Part shown: piece after piece, positions 57,550 to 64,000 of the stretch
How the letters are laid out: the number at the start of each line of letters is the position of its first letter
How positions within the stretch are numbered: the stretch's first letter is position 1
DNA from: UBA8231 sp036011085
GTDB lineage: Bacteria; Latescibacterota; UBA2968; UBA8231
Assembly (NCBI GenBank): GCA_036011085.1
Contig: DASCMS010000023.1
Location: 1 to 64,000 of the forward strand
Reading direction: 5' to 3'
DNA: 64,000 bases
Position numbers and translations under genes: made by a program
The notes under the pieces: generated by a model
The model's database searches: none
Told to the model about the DNA's origin: nothing
The model's input: the letters and a program-made list of their open reading frames with translations, nothing else

Positions 57550-57587
57550 GAGGCCACCAGGGCCACAGCCGACGTCAATGAGCGCAC
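57261..57587 (-). pseudogene. Tectonin-like beta-propeller fragment (copy B)
   Basis: 108 codons paralogous to copy A: S-I-W-A-V-G-Q-D-G-A-I-Y-R-W-G, T-W-A-I-A-V-D-Q-Y-G-N-A-W-M-R and L-L-R-G-I-G-Q followed by a stop at the same place as copy A. The continuation R-P-D-G-T-P-W-V-V-Q-G-R-A-Q is again in the neighbouring frame, so both copies share the lesion. Its start is preceded by a hydrophobic run (T-S-A-V-A-L-V-A-S-V-V), perhaps a signal-peptide relic. Confidence 0.5.
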
Positions 57588-57614
57588 CCGGGCAGCGGGG
57601 TGCTGCCCGGCGAT

Positions 57615-57908
57615 TCAGCTGATGCTCTTCAGATCTGCGATCGGGAGAGCACGAATGCCGTCGGCCAGATCGTACGTCCTGTCGCCCGCATGGATCACGT
57701 CGAGCCGGCTCAGGCGCAGATCTTCGATGGCGATTCGCATACTCCTGGTCACGCGTGGAGCAGACGTGAGCTTGATCTCGAAACCGAGCCGCTGCCGACC
57801 CCGCACGATCAGCAGGTCGAGCTCGGCCCCGGCGTGGGTGGCCCAGAAGTAGCAGTCCTCCGGATCGGCTGGATCGTCGAACGATCCTGCCGCGTCACGA
57901 CCCCTGTG
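57615..57908 (-). pseudogene. C-terminal fragment of a DUF4143-type AAA ATPase
   Basis: Minus-strand frame reading C-Y-F-W-A-T-H-A-G-A-E-L-D-L-L-I-V-R-G, then L-G-F-E-I-K-L-T-S-A-P-R-V-T-R-S-M-R-I-A and D-G-I-R-A-L-P-I-A-D-L. This is the C-terminal DUF4143 nuclease-fold region of AAA proteins. The AAA domain is absent; the frame runs into the end of the binding-protein gene without a start. A truncated relic. Confidence 0.65.
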
Positions 57909-58686
57909 ATGGTTGAGTCTCTCCCTCGGCCTCGCGTGCTTTCCCGAGAAACTCCCCTATGAGCCTTTCGTAGGTGCCATCCTTCCTCATCGCACCAAGG
58001 GCACGGTTGAACTTCTCGAGAACCGCCTTCTTGTTCGTCTTCTTCGCCAGGACCACATAGGCTTTGTTCGTGGCGGCGGGTTGCGCGGCTCTCTCTACCA
58101 GATCCACCAGGTGTTGTTGATGAATGATCTGCGACGCGGAGAGCTCATCGGCAATGAAACAGTCGATCCTGCCTCGTATGAGCTTCCTGAAGTTCGCCAG
58201 ATTGTCGTTCGCTTCCTCGGTTCTGAAGACTCCCTTTTTCCGGATCGAGTCGAAGTCTTCACCATAGCTCCATCCCCGGTTCAGCCCGACCACCTTTCCC
58301 TGCAGATCCCCAAACCCGGAAAATGAGAAGGCGCTGCCCTTCTTCACATACAGAACCAGTGTCTCCTCGAAGATGGGGTCGGAGTAGTCGAGTGTCTGCA
58401 GACGCTCCTCGTTCCTGTAGATGCCGCCGATAGCGGCTGTTCCCTCTCTGCCTCGCGCCAGAGCTCTTTCCCAGGGAAGTCCCACGATCTCGGCCTTGAC
58501 TCCTGCGCGGTCGAAAATCGCTCTGATCATCTCGGGATACAGCCCCTGCGTACTGTCGGCGGGACCATACATGTACGGTGGGTACGCCTGATCGACCACG
58601 ACTGTGATCCTCTCATCCTGCCCGGTCGCCACAGAGCAGAGGGAGATGATCAGCAGGAGAATGGCTGTACCGATCTGCTGTTGCAT
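57895..58686 (-). CDS. Family-3 solute-binding protein (amino-acid type)
   Basis: 263 aa from ATG 58686, which begins the signal peptide (Q-Q-Q-I-G-T-A-I-L-L-L-I-I-S-L-C-S-V-A-T-G-Q). The longer frame to 59067 is a fusion with response-regulator debris and is rejected. V-V-V-D-Q-A-Y-P-P-Y-M-Y starts the family-3 fold, followed by G-L-Y-P-E-M-I-R-A-I, the G-I-Y-R-N-E-E-R hinge and the L-G-A-M-R-K-D-G-T-Y end. Periplasmic receptor for amino acids or similar; no permease or ATPase gene is adjacent. Confidence 0.82.
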   Translation of the reverse strand: MQQQIGTAILLLIISLCSVATGQDERITVVVDQAYPPYMYGPADSTQGLYPEMIRAIFDRAGVKAEIVGLPWERALARGREGTAAIGGIYRNEERLQTLDYSDPIFEETLVLYVKKGSAFSFSGFGDLQGKVVGLNRGWSYGEDFDSIRKKGVFRTEEANDNLANFRKLIRGRIDCFIADELSASQIIHQQHLVDLVERAAQPAATNKAYVVLAKKTNKKAVLEKFNRALGAMRKDGTYERLIGEFLGKAREAEGETQPSQGS

Positions 58687-58940
58687 GGTTGCTCTCCCGG
58701 GCGGAAGGGACACACCTCTCAGAGTGAGTGACGGCCACACCACTGCAACGAACGTGCCATACGTCACTCGATAGGACGTAACCGTCTTAACCGACAATAT
58801 GTTATGACACTGTTGGGAGAATCTGTACCGGGGGCAACGACGTGAAGAAGTTCGTATCAGCACGCTTTGGGCGCGCATGCCCACCCGGATCGGGCACATG
58901 CGAACAACTGCAGCGTGCGGGCGAAGGCCGCCCGTTCGTC

Positions 58941-59082
58941 TCAAGCCTCGGGCTTCTTCAGGATCCGGTAGACCTTGAACCTGTCGATCCCCAGAAGACG
59001 GGTAGCCGTCCATGCCTGGCATGTTGATGTCGAGCAGCACGAGGTCGGGCGGGCTCGCTTCGAGCACGGCGAGCGCACGAGA
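58941..59082 (-). pseudogene. Response-regulator receiver-domain fragment
   Basis: Minus-strand A-L-A-V-L-E-A-S-P-P-D-L-V-L-L-D-I-N-M-P-G-M-D-G carries the phospho-Asp strand of a receiver domain. The sense then moves one frame (L-L-G-I-D-R-F-K-V-Y-R-I-L) and stops at 58941. Truncated at both ends. Confidence 0.55.
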
Positions 59083-59201
59083 CCTGAGGGGATACGTACG
59101 CCTGCCAGCCAGTTGCCCCGTGATCTGCGAACCACGTCCTTCCCTGTCGATTGCATCGACTTCAACGGCTCATCAGCAAGAGCTGACCGAGGAGAACCGG
59201 G

Positions 59202-60461
59202 GTGAAAATCCAACGCATCGAAGTGTTGCCCCTCCTGCTGCCGCACGAGGAGCGCATCCGCACGCAGTTCCACCACTTCGGCGTCGGCGAGGAGCTGACG
59301 GTCTACCGGTTCCACACCGACAACGGCCTGGTCGGGCTGGGCGAGAGCATGGGAGCGCCCCTCGACCAGGAGTTGCTCGACGACTACATCGGCACCGATC
59401 CCTTCGACCACGTCATGGGCCAGGGCAGGTTCAACCTCGACATGGCCTGCTATGACCTGATGGGCAAACACCTGGGGATCCCGGCGTGGAAGCTGATGGG
59501 GCAGCAGATGCGGCAGTGGGTGACCATGGGCTGGTGGATGCCATGCATGTCACCGGAGGACTCGGCCGCCGAGGTGCAGCAAGCCGCCGCGCGCGGCTAC
59601 CGCGGACTCAAGTGCAAGGCGCGGGCCTTCTACGACATCGTCGAGCAGACCGCGGCGATCCAGGAGGTGGCGCCGCCGGATTTTCGCGTGGAGTACGACT
59701 TCAACGGCGCTCTGATGAATGTGGAAAAGGCGCTGCCCATTCTCCGCGAGCTGGAAAAGTTCCCTGTCGTCAAAGGCGTGGAGGAGCCCATGTTCGCCCA
59801 CGACATCGAGGGCTGGCGCCGGCTCCACCAGGAGATCCGCATCCCCTTCTACCTGCACGGCGTCAACGTCATCCGCCAGGGCCCCGCGCGCGAGCCGTCG
59901 GGTCCGTGGATGATGCTGCGCGCCGGCGACTACGAGGGTGCATTGTGCAGCCACGAAAATGTCGGCAACGCCCTGGCCGCGGCCTGGACCTTCACGGCGG
60001 CCAACACCGCGATCCTGCTTCAGTACGTGGGCACGGGGATCACGTCAGCCTTCGCCTGTCAGCTGGGCGCGGTCATGCCCACGGCGACGATCCCGGCCGT
60101 GACCTGCAGCCACACGAAGGAGGATGATCTGATCACCCGCGAGCTCGTCATGCAACGCGGCTTCATGAAAGTTCCGGAAGGTCCCGGACTGGGCGTCGAA
60201 CTGGATGAGGACTCGGTGGCGCGCTACTCCTCGCTGGCCCCGCGGGACTGGCCCCGCCACCTGTCGGTGGTGACGTTGCCCGGCGGGCTCAAGCACTACT
60301 ATCAGAACCTGCAGCAGGCGGAAAGGCTGATGAAGCTCGGCGTCGACGAGGCCTTTGCCCCGGGCGTGCGCCTCGATGAATGGGAGGATGACGGCAGCGA
60401 CGAGTTCGAGCGGCTCTGGCAGCGGCTTCAGCAGCAGGACTGGCCCGTCTGGGAAGAATGA
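59202..60461 (+). CDS. Enolase-superfamily (mandelate racemase/muconate lactonising) enzyme
   Basis: 419 aa. Capping domain up to about 120, then the barrel: G-L-K-C-K-A at 136-141 (KxK catalytic base), metal ligands D166 in Y-D-F-N-G and E in V-E-E-P (about 195), and C-S-H-E-N-V-G. GTG 59202 is preceded by GAGGAG. Members dehydrate or epimerise sugar acids; the exact substrate is not decided by these motifs. First gene of a four-gene plus-strand cluster with 4-bp overlaps. Confidence 0.85.
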   Translation: MKIQRIEVLPLLLPHEERIRTQFHHFGVGEELTVYRFHTDNGLVGLGESMGAPLDQELLDDYIGTDPFDHVMGQGRFNLDMACYDLMGKHLGIPAWKLMGQQMRQWVTMGWWMPCMSPEDSAAEVQQAAARGYRGLKCKARAFYDIVEQTAAIQEVAPPDFRVEYDFNGALMNVEKALPILRELEKFPVVKGVEEPMFAHDIEGWRRLHQEIRIPFYLHGVNVIRQGPAREPSGPWMMLRAGDYEGALCSHENVGNALAAAWTFTAANTAILLQYVGTGITSAFACQLGAVMPTATIPAVTCSHTKEDDLITRELVMQRGFMKVPEGPGLGVELDEDSVARYSSLAPRDWPRHLSVVTLPGGLKHYYQNLQQAERLMKLGVDEAFAPGVRLDEWEDDGSDEFERLWQRLQQQDWPVWEE

Positions 60462-61276
60462 CTGACAGGAATGACAACTGGGGCTACTCTGACGATGGCC
60501 TCAAGCACTACACCGCGTACCGCACCGCCGGCCCCATCACCGTCGACGGCCGTCCGGACGAGGAGACCTGGAAGCTGGCGCCGCGCTCGCCCCGTTTCGA
60601 GGATCTCGTCGACGCCCGGCCCGGCCTCTTCGACACGCGGGCCTCGATCGTGTGGGACGACGACTGCCTGTATGTCGCCTTCTGGATCGAAGAGCCCAAC
60701 ATCGAGGCCACCTTCACCGAGCGTGACTCTCTGATCTGCCTCGAAAACGATGTCGAGATCTTCATCGCCGGCAAAGACGCGTACTACGAGTTCGAGCTCA
60801 ACGCCCTGGGCACGGTCATGGAACGCTTCTACATCTGGCAGTGTGACTACGAGCAGTCGATCTACGCCGAGGCACCCGAATTCGATCTGCTGGGCGACCA
60901 GCGCATCTGCACCCTCCGCCACAGCCATCCGCGGGGACGACGCTGGGCCTTCCTGGACTGGGACATGCCCGGAATGAAGTGGGCGGTCCATCTCGACGGC
61001 ACGATCAACGACGACCGCGACGTGGACACAGGCTGGACGGTGGAGGTGGCCTTTCCCTGGCAGAGCCTGAAGTGGCTGGCCGACGGTCGTCCGCTACCGG
61101 GCCGCGAAGGGGATGTGTGGCGTATGGACCTGTCGCGGTTCCAGTGGCTGAAGGGTGCCGGCGGCGACAAGGTCTGTCCCGGGTGGGCCTTCAACACCCA
61201 CGGCGTCTACGACTCCCACATTCCCGAGCGCTTCACCTACATCCACCTGTCGGAGACGGAAGTCGGCTCGCAGTGA
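60458..61276 (+). CDS. CBM9-like carbohydrate-binding-domain protein
   Basis: 272 aa, no signal peptide. I-T-V-D-G-R-P-D-E-E-T-W and W-D-D-D-C-L-Y-V-A-F-W-I are the first two conserved strands of the CBM9/DOMON-like fold; N-D-V-E-I-F-I and W-T-V-E-V-A-F-P-W continue it. Such single domains in sugar-catabolism clusters may bind sugars or act as accessory subunits. Start overlaps the enolase-type gene by 4 bp; the next paralogue begins on its stop. Confidence 0.78.
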   Translation: MTDRNDNWGYSDDGLKHYTAYRTAGPITVDGRPDEETWKLAPRSPRFEDLVDARPGLFDTRASIVWDDDCLYVAFWIEEPNIEATFTERDSLICLENDVEIFIAGKDAYYEFELNALGTVMERFYIWQCDYEQSIYAEAPEFDLLGDQRICTLRHSHPRGRRWAFLDWDMPGMKWAVHLDGTINDDRDVDTGWTVEVAFPWQSLKWLADGRPLPGREGDVWRMDLSRFQWLKGAGGDKVCPGWAFNTHGVYDSHIPERFTYIHLSETEVGSQ

Positions 61277-62070
61277 GCGCCACCCTCTGCCCCTACCGCG
61301 AGATCCCCCGCTACACCTGCCGGCGCGCGTCGGGGCCAGCCGACGTCGACGGCAACCTCGACAAGCCGTTCTGGCGCGACGTGGAGCGGACCTCCCTCTT
61401 CGCCGACATCCACACGGGCGCCCGCGCCCACCTCGAAACCCGTGCCGCTCTCTGCTGGGACGACGTCGGCCTCTACATCGGCTTCTGGGTCAGCGATCCC
61501 GATGTCCGGACCCTCGACACGGAACGGGCGATGCTGAGCTGGCAGGAGAACGCTGTCCTGCTCTGCCTCGCCTTCCCCGGCGCCGTGTACGAGCTCGGTG
61601 TCAATCCTGCGGGCCGGACGGCGCCCCTGACTCTCGTCTGGAAGGACGCCTACGCCCGCGGCAGCCACTACGATATCCCCGAGTTCGATCTGGCGAGACT
61701 TCAACCTTTCGTGCTCGGCGAGGACCACAAGACCGACCACGCTCGCGGGCCCCGCTGGGGATTCGAGCAGTGGACCTTCCCCGGTCTGCACAGCGCCGTG
61801 TGCGTCGACGGCACGCTGAACGACCGCCAGCAGGTCGACCGGGGGTGGACGGCCGAGATCGCCCTGCCGTGGTCGGGCATGAAGCTGCTGGACGACAAGG
61901 AGATCCTGCCGCCCCGGGACGGCACAACCTTAAGACTCGAGCTCGGACGCACCGAGGTGGTGGAAGGTCCGGGTCGCAGTACCAGCGCCCTGTGGACGTG
62001 GGCCCGCCACGGCGGCGGTGATCTGCACGTACCCGAGTGTTTTCCGGTGATCACGTTGGCGGTCCCGTGA
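61273..62070 (+). CDS. CBM9-like protein, second paralogue
   Basis: 265 aa from GTG 61273, which overlaps the previous TGA; a longer frame upstream is a shadow. D-V-D-G-N-L-D-K-P-F-W, W-D-D-V-G-L-Y-I-G-F-W-V and W-T-A-E-I-A-L-P-W repeat the CBM9 blocks of its neighbour. Probably a tandem duplication with divergence. The pair may form a heterodimer. Confidence 0.78.
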   Translation: MSATLCPYREIPRYTCRRASGPADVDGNLDKPFWRDVERTSLFADIHTGARAHLETRAALCWDDVGLYIGFWVSDPDVRTLDTERAMLSWQENAVLLCLAFPGAVYELGVNPAGRTAPLTLVWKDAYARGSHYDIPEFDLARLQPFVLGEDHKTDHARGPRWGFEQWTFPGLHSAVCVDGTLNDRQQVDRGWTAEIALPWSGMKLLDDKEILPPRDGTTLRLELGRTEVVEGPGRSTSALWTWARHGGGDLHVPECFPVITLAVP

Positions 62071-63011
62071 AGGAATTGAGCTCAAACCACTACCAGGAAG
62101 TCGATCCGGGCACGGTCTGGCACAAGGACGAAGGCGTCGTCATCGACGTGGACGATGATCGTGACCCGCACCGCGTGCTGACTCCCAATGCCATCGCTCT
62201 GCCGGGGGGCGGCTACCGGATGTACTACTACAGCGGCGAGCCGGAGCGTCGGGAGCAGGGCGTTACCGGATGTATCGTCAGTGCCCACTCCGAGTCAGGC
62301 GACGTGTGGACGAAAGAGGATGGCCTGCGCCTTGACGTGCACACCCCCGATGCAGAAAACCGGACGCTCTGTCCCGACGTGATCGCCCTGCCGGGTGGCG
62401 GTTACCGCATGTACTACCAGGCGCACTCGGCGACGGATCGCAGCGTCGTCCTGAGCGCCCTGTCGACGGATGGTCTCGACTGGCGTCGCGAGCCGGGTAT
62501 TCGTTTCGCCGTGGCCGATGCCGTCTGCGGCTCACCCCGCTGTGTGCCGCTGGCGGACGGGCGCTGGCGTCTCTACTGCCACGAATACCCGACGGAGCCT
62601 GCTGGCACGGGCATCCACACCGGCAATCACGTGATCAGCGCCATCTCCGATGACGGTCTCGATTTCGAGCGGGAGCCGGGCGTGCGCATCGAGCAGGAGT
62701 GTGATCTGGAGGACTTCGCCGTGTACGCCGTGGAGGTGCTGCGCCTCGGTGACGGCACCTACCGCATGTACTACGCCGGGTGGTCGAGCGACCCGGTGCG
62801 GGGTCGCATCTTCAGCGCCACCTCGGGCGACGGGCTGGAGTGGGTCAAGGACGAGGGAATCTGCCTGGACTGCGGCGGACCACTGCAGAGCGAGAAGGTC
62901 AGCGAGCCCTGTGTGGTGCGTCTCCCGGACGGCCGCTTCCGCATGTTCTACGAGGCCAACGACGGCGGTCAGGAGTGGCGCATCCTCAGCGCCACGACAC
63001 CGAGAGCGTGA
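62067..63011 (+). CDS. Five-bladed propeller glycosidase-like protein (GH43/GH130-like)
   Basis: 314 aa from GTG 62067 (overlaps the preceding stop). Repeating blades L-P-G-G-G-Y-R-M-Y-Y, L-A-D-G-R-W-R-L-Y, L-G-D-G-T-Y-R-M-Y-Y-A-G and L-P-D-G-R-F-R-M-F-Y-E-A-N with S-x-D-G-L-D-W/F repeats make a five-bladed propeller as in GH43, GH32, GH62 and GH130 groups. Catalytic acids cannot be assigned with certainty, so it could also be non-catalytic. Completes the enolase-CBM9-CBM9 unit. Confidence 0.7.
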   Translation: MKELSSNHYQEVDPGTVWHKDEGVVIDVDDDRDPHRVLTPNAIALPGGGYRMYYYSGEPERREQGVTGCIVSAHSESGDVWTKEDGLRLDVHTPDAENRTLCPDVIALPGGGYRMYYQAHSATDRSVVLSALSTDGLDWRREPGIRFAVADAVCGSPRCVPLADGRWRLYCHEYPTEPAGTGIHTGNHVISAISDDGLDFEREPGVRIEQECDLEDFAVYAVEVLRLGDGTYRMYYAGWSSDPVRGRIFSATSGDGLEWVKDEGICLDCGGPLQSEKVSEPCVVRLPDGRFRMFYEANDGGQEWRILSATTPRA

Positions 63012-63030
63012 TGCGGTAGCTCCCGGTCAC

Positions 63031-63723
63031 TCACGTGTCAGTCTGGGCGAGCAGATTCTGCAGACGCTGCGGATGGTTGGTCAGGATGCCGTCCACGCCG
63101 CAGTCGACGAGGCGCTGCATCTCGTCGGGGTCGTCGGCGTAGAACGGGTGCACCTCGATCCCGTTCTCATGCGCCTCGTCTACCAGCTCCCGCGTGGTGA
63201 TGCCGTTGGCCGGCTGCAGGATGCGACAGCCGATCTCGACACATCGGGGTACTGACAGATTGGTGCAGATCTCGATCTCCGGCAGGACCCGCCGCGCCGA
63301 CAGCATGTTCGCCTCCGAACCCGTGACGAAGGCCGTCGCCAGCAGGTCTCGTCGCACAAGCTCGTCCACCACGAGCGGTACCAGTCTGTCCCGATCCGTG
63401 TCCGTCGCCTTCAGGTGCACGTTCAGGCGCATGTCCCCGGGCATGAGGTCGAGAGCCTGTTCCAGCGTGAGAAACCGCTCGCCTCCGGCATCGAGCTCGA
63501 GGATCCGGGCCAGCTCCATATCGGCCACGCGCCCCTCGCCATCCGAAATGCGATCGACACTGTCGTCGTGAATGACGACAAGGCCCTCGTCCCGGGTGAG
63601 GCGCACATCAAACTCGATGGCGTCCACGGCGAGGTCGGTGGCAGCCTGGAAGGCCGCAGCTGTGTTCTCCGGGTATTCACCGGAAGCACCGCGATGGGCT
63701 GTCACCGCCACAGAGCGTCTCAC
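63031..63723 (-). CDS. Glycerophosphodiester phosphodiesterase (cytoplasmic type)
   Basis: 230 aa. V-T-A-H-R-G-A-S-G-E-Y-P-E-N-T, E-F-D-V-R-L-T and V-I-H-D-D carry the GDPD catalytic His, metal Glu/Asp and second His. No signal peptide, unlike the paralogue at 47793. GTG start overlaps the stop of the upstream amidohydrolase. Convergent with the propeller protein. Confidence 0.85.
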   Translation of the reverse strand: MRRSVAVTAHRGASGEYPENTAAAFQAATDLAVDAIEFDVRLTRDEGLVVIHDDSVDRISDGEGRVADMELARILELDAGGERFLTLEQALDLMPGDMRLNVHLKATDTDRDRLVPLVVDELVRRDLLATAFVTGSEANMLSARRVLPEIEICTNLSVPRCVEIGCRILQPANGITTRELVDEAHENGIEVHPFYADDPDEMQRLVDCGVDGILTNHPQRLQNLLAQTDT

Positions 63724-64000
63724 TCATTGCGCTCCTGTCGCAGCTGCGCCAGAAAGCGGCGTGCATTGCCGGAGAAGTGATCCTCGACCTCATCCTGCGT
63801 CAGGCCCAGCATGTCGGCCACCTGACGCTCCTGTCGCAGCTGCTCGTAGATCACGAGTGTGGGTGTGGGATTGCAGTGCGGCAGGCTCGTATGGCCGGAG
63901 AAGTACTCCCAGGCGTGGCCATAGGTGATGTACTTCCCGCGGGCGCATCCGGCGACGATGTTGTCGGAGCCGAACATGACGCGGCGGCGATCCTCGTGCT
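63720..64000 (-). CDS. Amidohydrolase-like TIM-barrel protein, C-terminal part (partial)
   Basis: The open frame runs past the window edge. The visible 93 codons read D-R-R-R-V-M-F-G-S-D-N-I-V, whose F-G-S-D is the last conserved metal-site strand of amidohydrolase_2-type lactonases/decarboxylases, followed by H-C-N-P-T-P-T and helices ending F-S-G-N-A-R-R-F-L. The last motif matches the conserved G-x-N-A-x-R-F C-terminus of that family. Overlaps the GDPD start by 4 bp. Confidence 0.75.
   Translation of the reverse strand, partial: HEDRRRVMFGSDNIVAGCARGKYITYGHAWEYFSGHTSLPHCNPTPTLVIYEQLRQERQVADMLGLTQDEVEDHFSGNARRFLAQLRQERNE

Noticed and set aside
58687..59067. Upstream extension fusing a receiver-like peptide to the binding protein
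   Set aside because: The signal peptide starts at 58686; the region above it is in-frame by chance and the receiver fragment is frameshifted.
1..64000. CRISPR arrays, tRNA, rRNA, prophage or complete insertion sequences
   Set aside because: No spaced identical repeats, no cloverleaf or rRNA motif and no transposase or integrase gene was seen; only the MITE represents mobile DNA.

Overview
The window is GC-rich, gene-dense bacterial chromosome with many 1-4 bp stop/start overlaps. No rRNA, tRNA or universal marker gene is visible, so the organism can only be guessed. Lipoprotein and outer-membrane signals point to a Gram-negative cell. Two Gfo/Idh/MocA oxidoreductases, a sulfatase, a sialidase, an enolase-superfamily enzyme, CBM9-like proteins and a decayed SGVYFYRL-type FlgD-like C-terminus resemble uncultured FCB-group lineages (Latescibacterota/Poribacteria-like). 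That placement is inference. Several conserved genes carry single-base frameshifts, which suggests either decay or a metagenomic assembly with indel errors.

Layout. 0-4 kb: kinase-like phosphotransferase, a broken membrane gene, a sugar-binding-fold protein, gene debris and an outer-membrane protein. 4-8.2 kb: HAD phosphatase convergent with a sulfatase / Gfo-Idh-MocA / Gfo-Idh-MocA operon. 8.25-8.63 kb: a structured gap that appears to hold two tandem small RNAs, each with promoter and terminator. 8.6-13.5 kb: operon of a cyclase, an M28 peptidase-AAC(3) fusion and a GNAT protein, with a 171-bp MITE at its 5' end. 13.6-19.7 kb: ABC-F ATPase, sulfotransferase, sn-glycerol-1-phosphate dehydrogenase-like protein and a TPR-tailed GT-C membrane protein. 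19.8-31.9 kb: two frameshifted PAS/GAF sensor kinases around a winged-helix / sialidase / M16 peptidase group and a metallophosphoesterase, then a GT4 glycosyltransferase.

31.9-39.0 kb: a minus-strand operon of an alkylglycerone-phosphate synthase (AGPS) homologue, a DHRS7B/PexRAP-like reductase, a PcRGLX/YetA-type lyase and a GT39-like enzyme. The first two correspond to consecutive steps of peroxisomal-type ether-lipid synthesis, the most interesting metabolic find here. 39.2-43.5 kb: RraA-like protein, an unrecognised 536-aa protein and another GT-C/TPR protein. 43.6-51.9 kb: a six-gene operon behind a perfect TetR-type palindrome: heterodimeric ABC exporter, TetR regulator, glycerophosphodiester phosphodiesterase, and a YbbA/YbbP-like ABC pair.

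52-57.9 kb is a toxin-antitoxin island: Phd/PIN, AbrB/PIN, an AbiEii remnant fused at a junction to an orphan PIN gene, a second AbrB/PIN pair with an apparently leaderless promoter, two copies of a terminator plus beta-propeller-remnant cassette, and a DUF4143 fragment. 57.9-64 kb: an amino-acid-type binding protein, a response-regulator remnant, and a sugar-acid/glycan cluster (enolase superfamily, two CBM9-like proteins, a five-bladed propeller glycosidase-like protein) opposed by a second phosphodiesterase and the end of an amidohydrolase.
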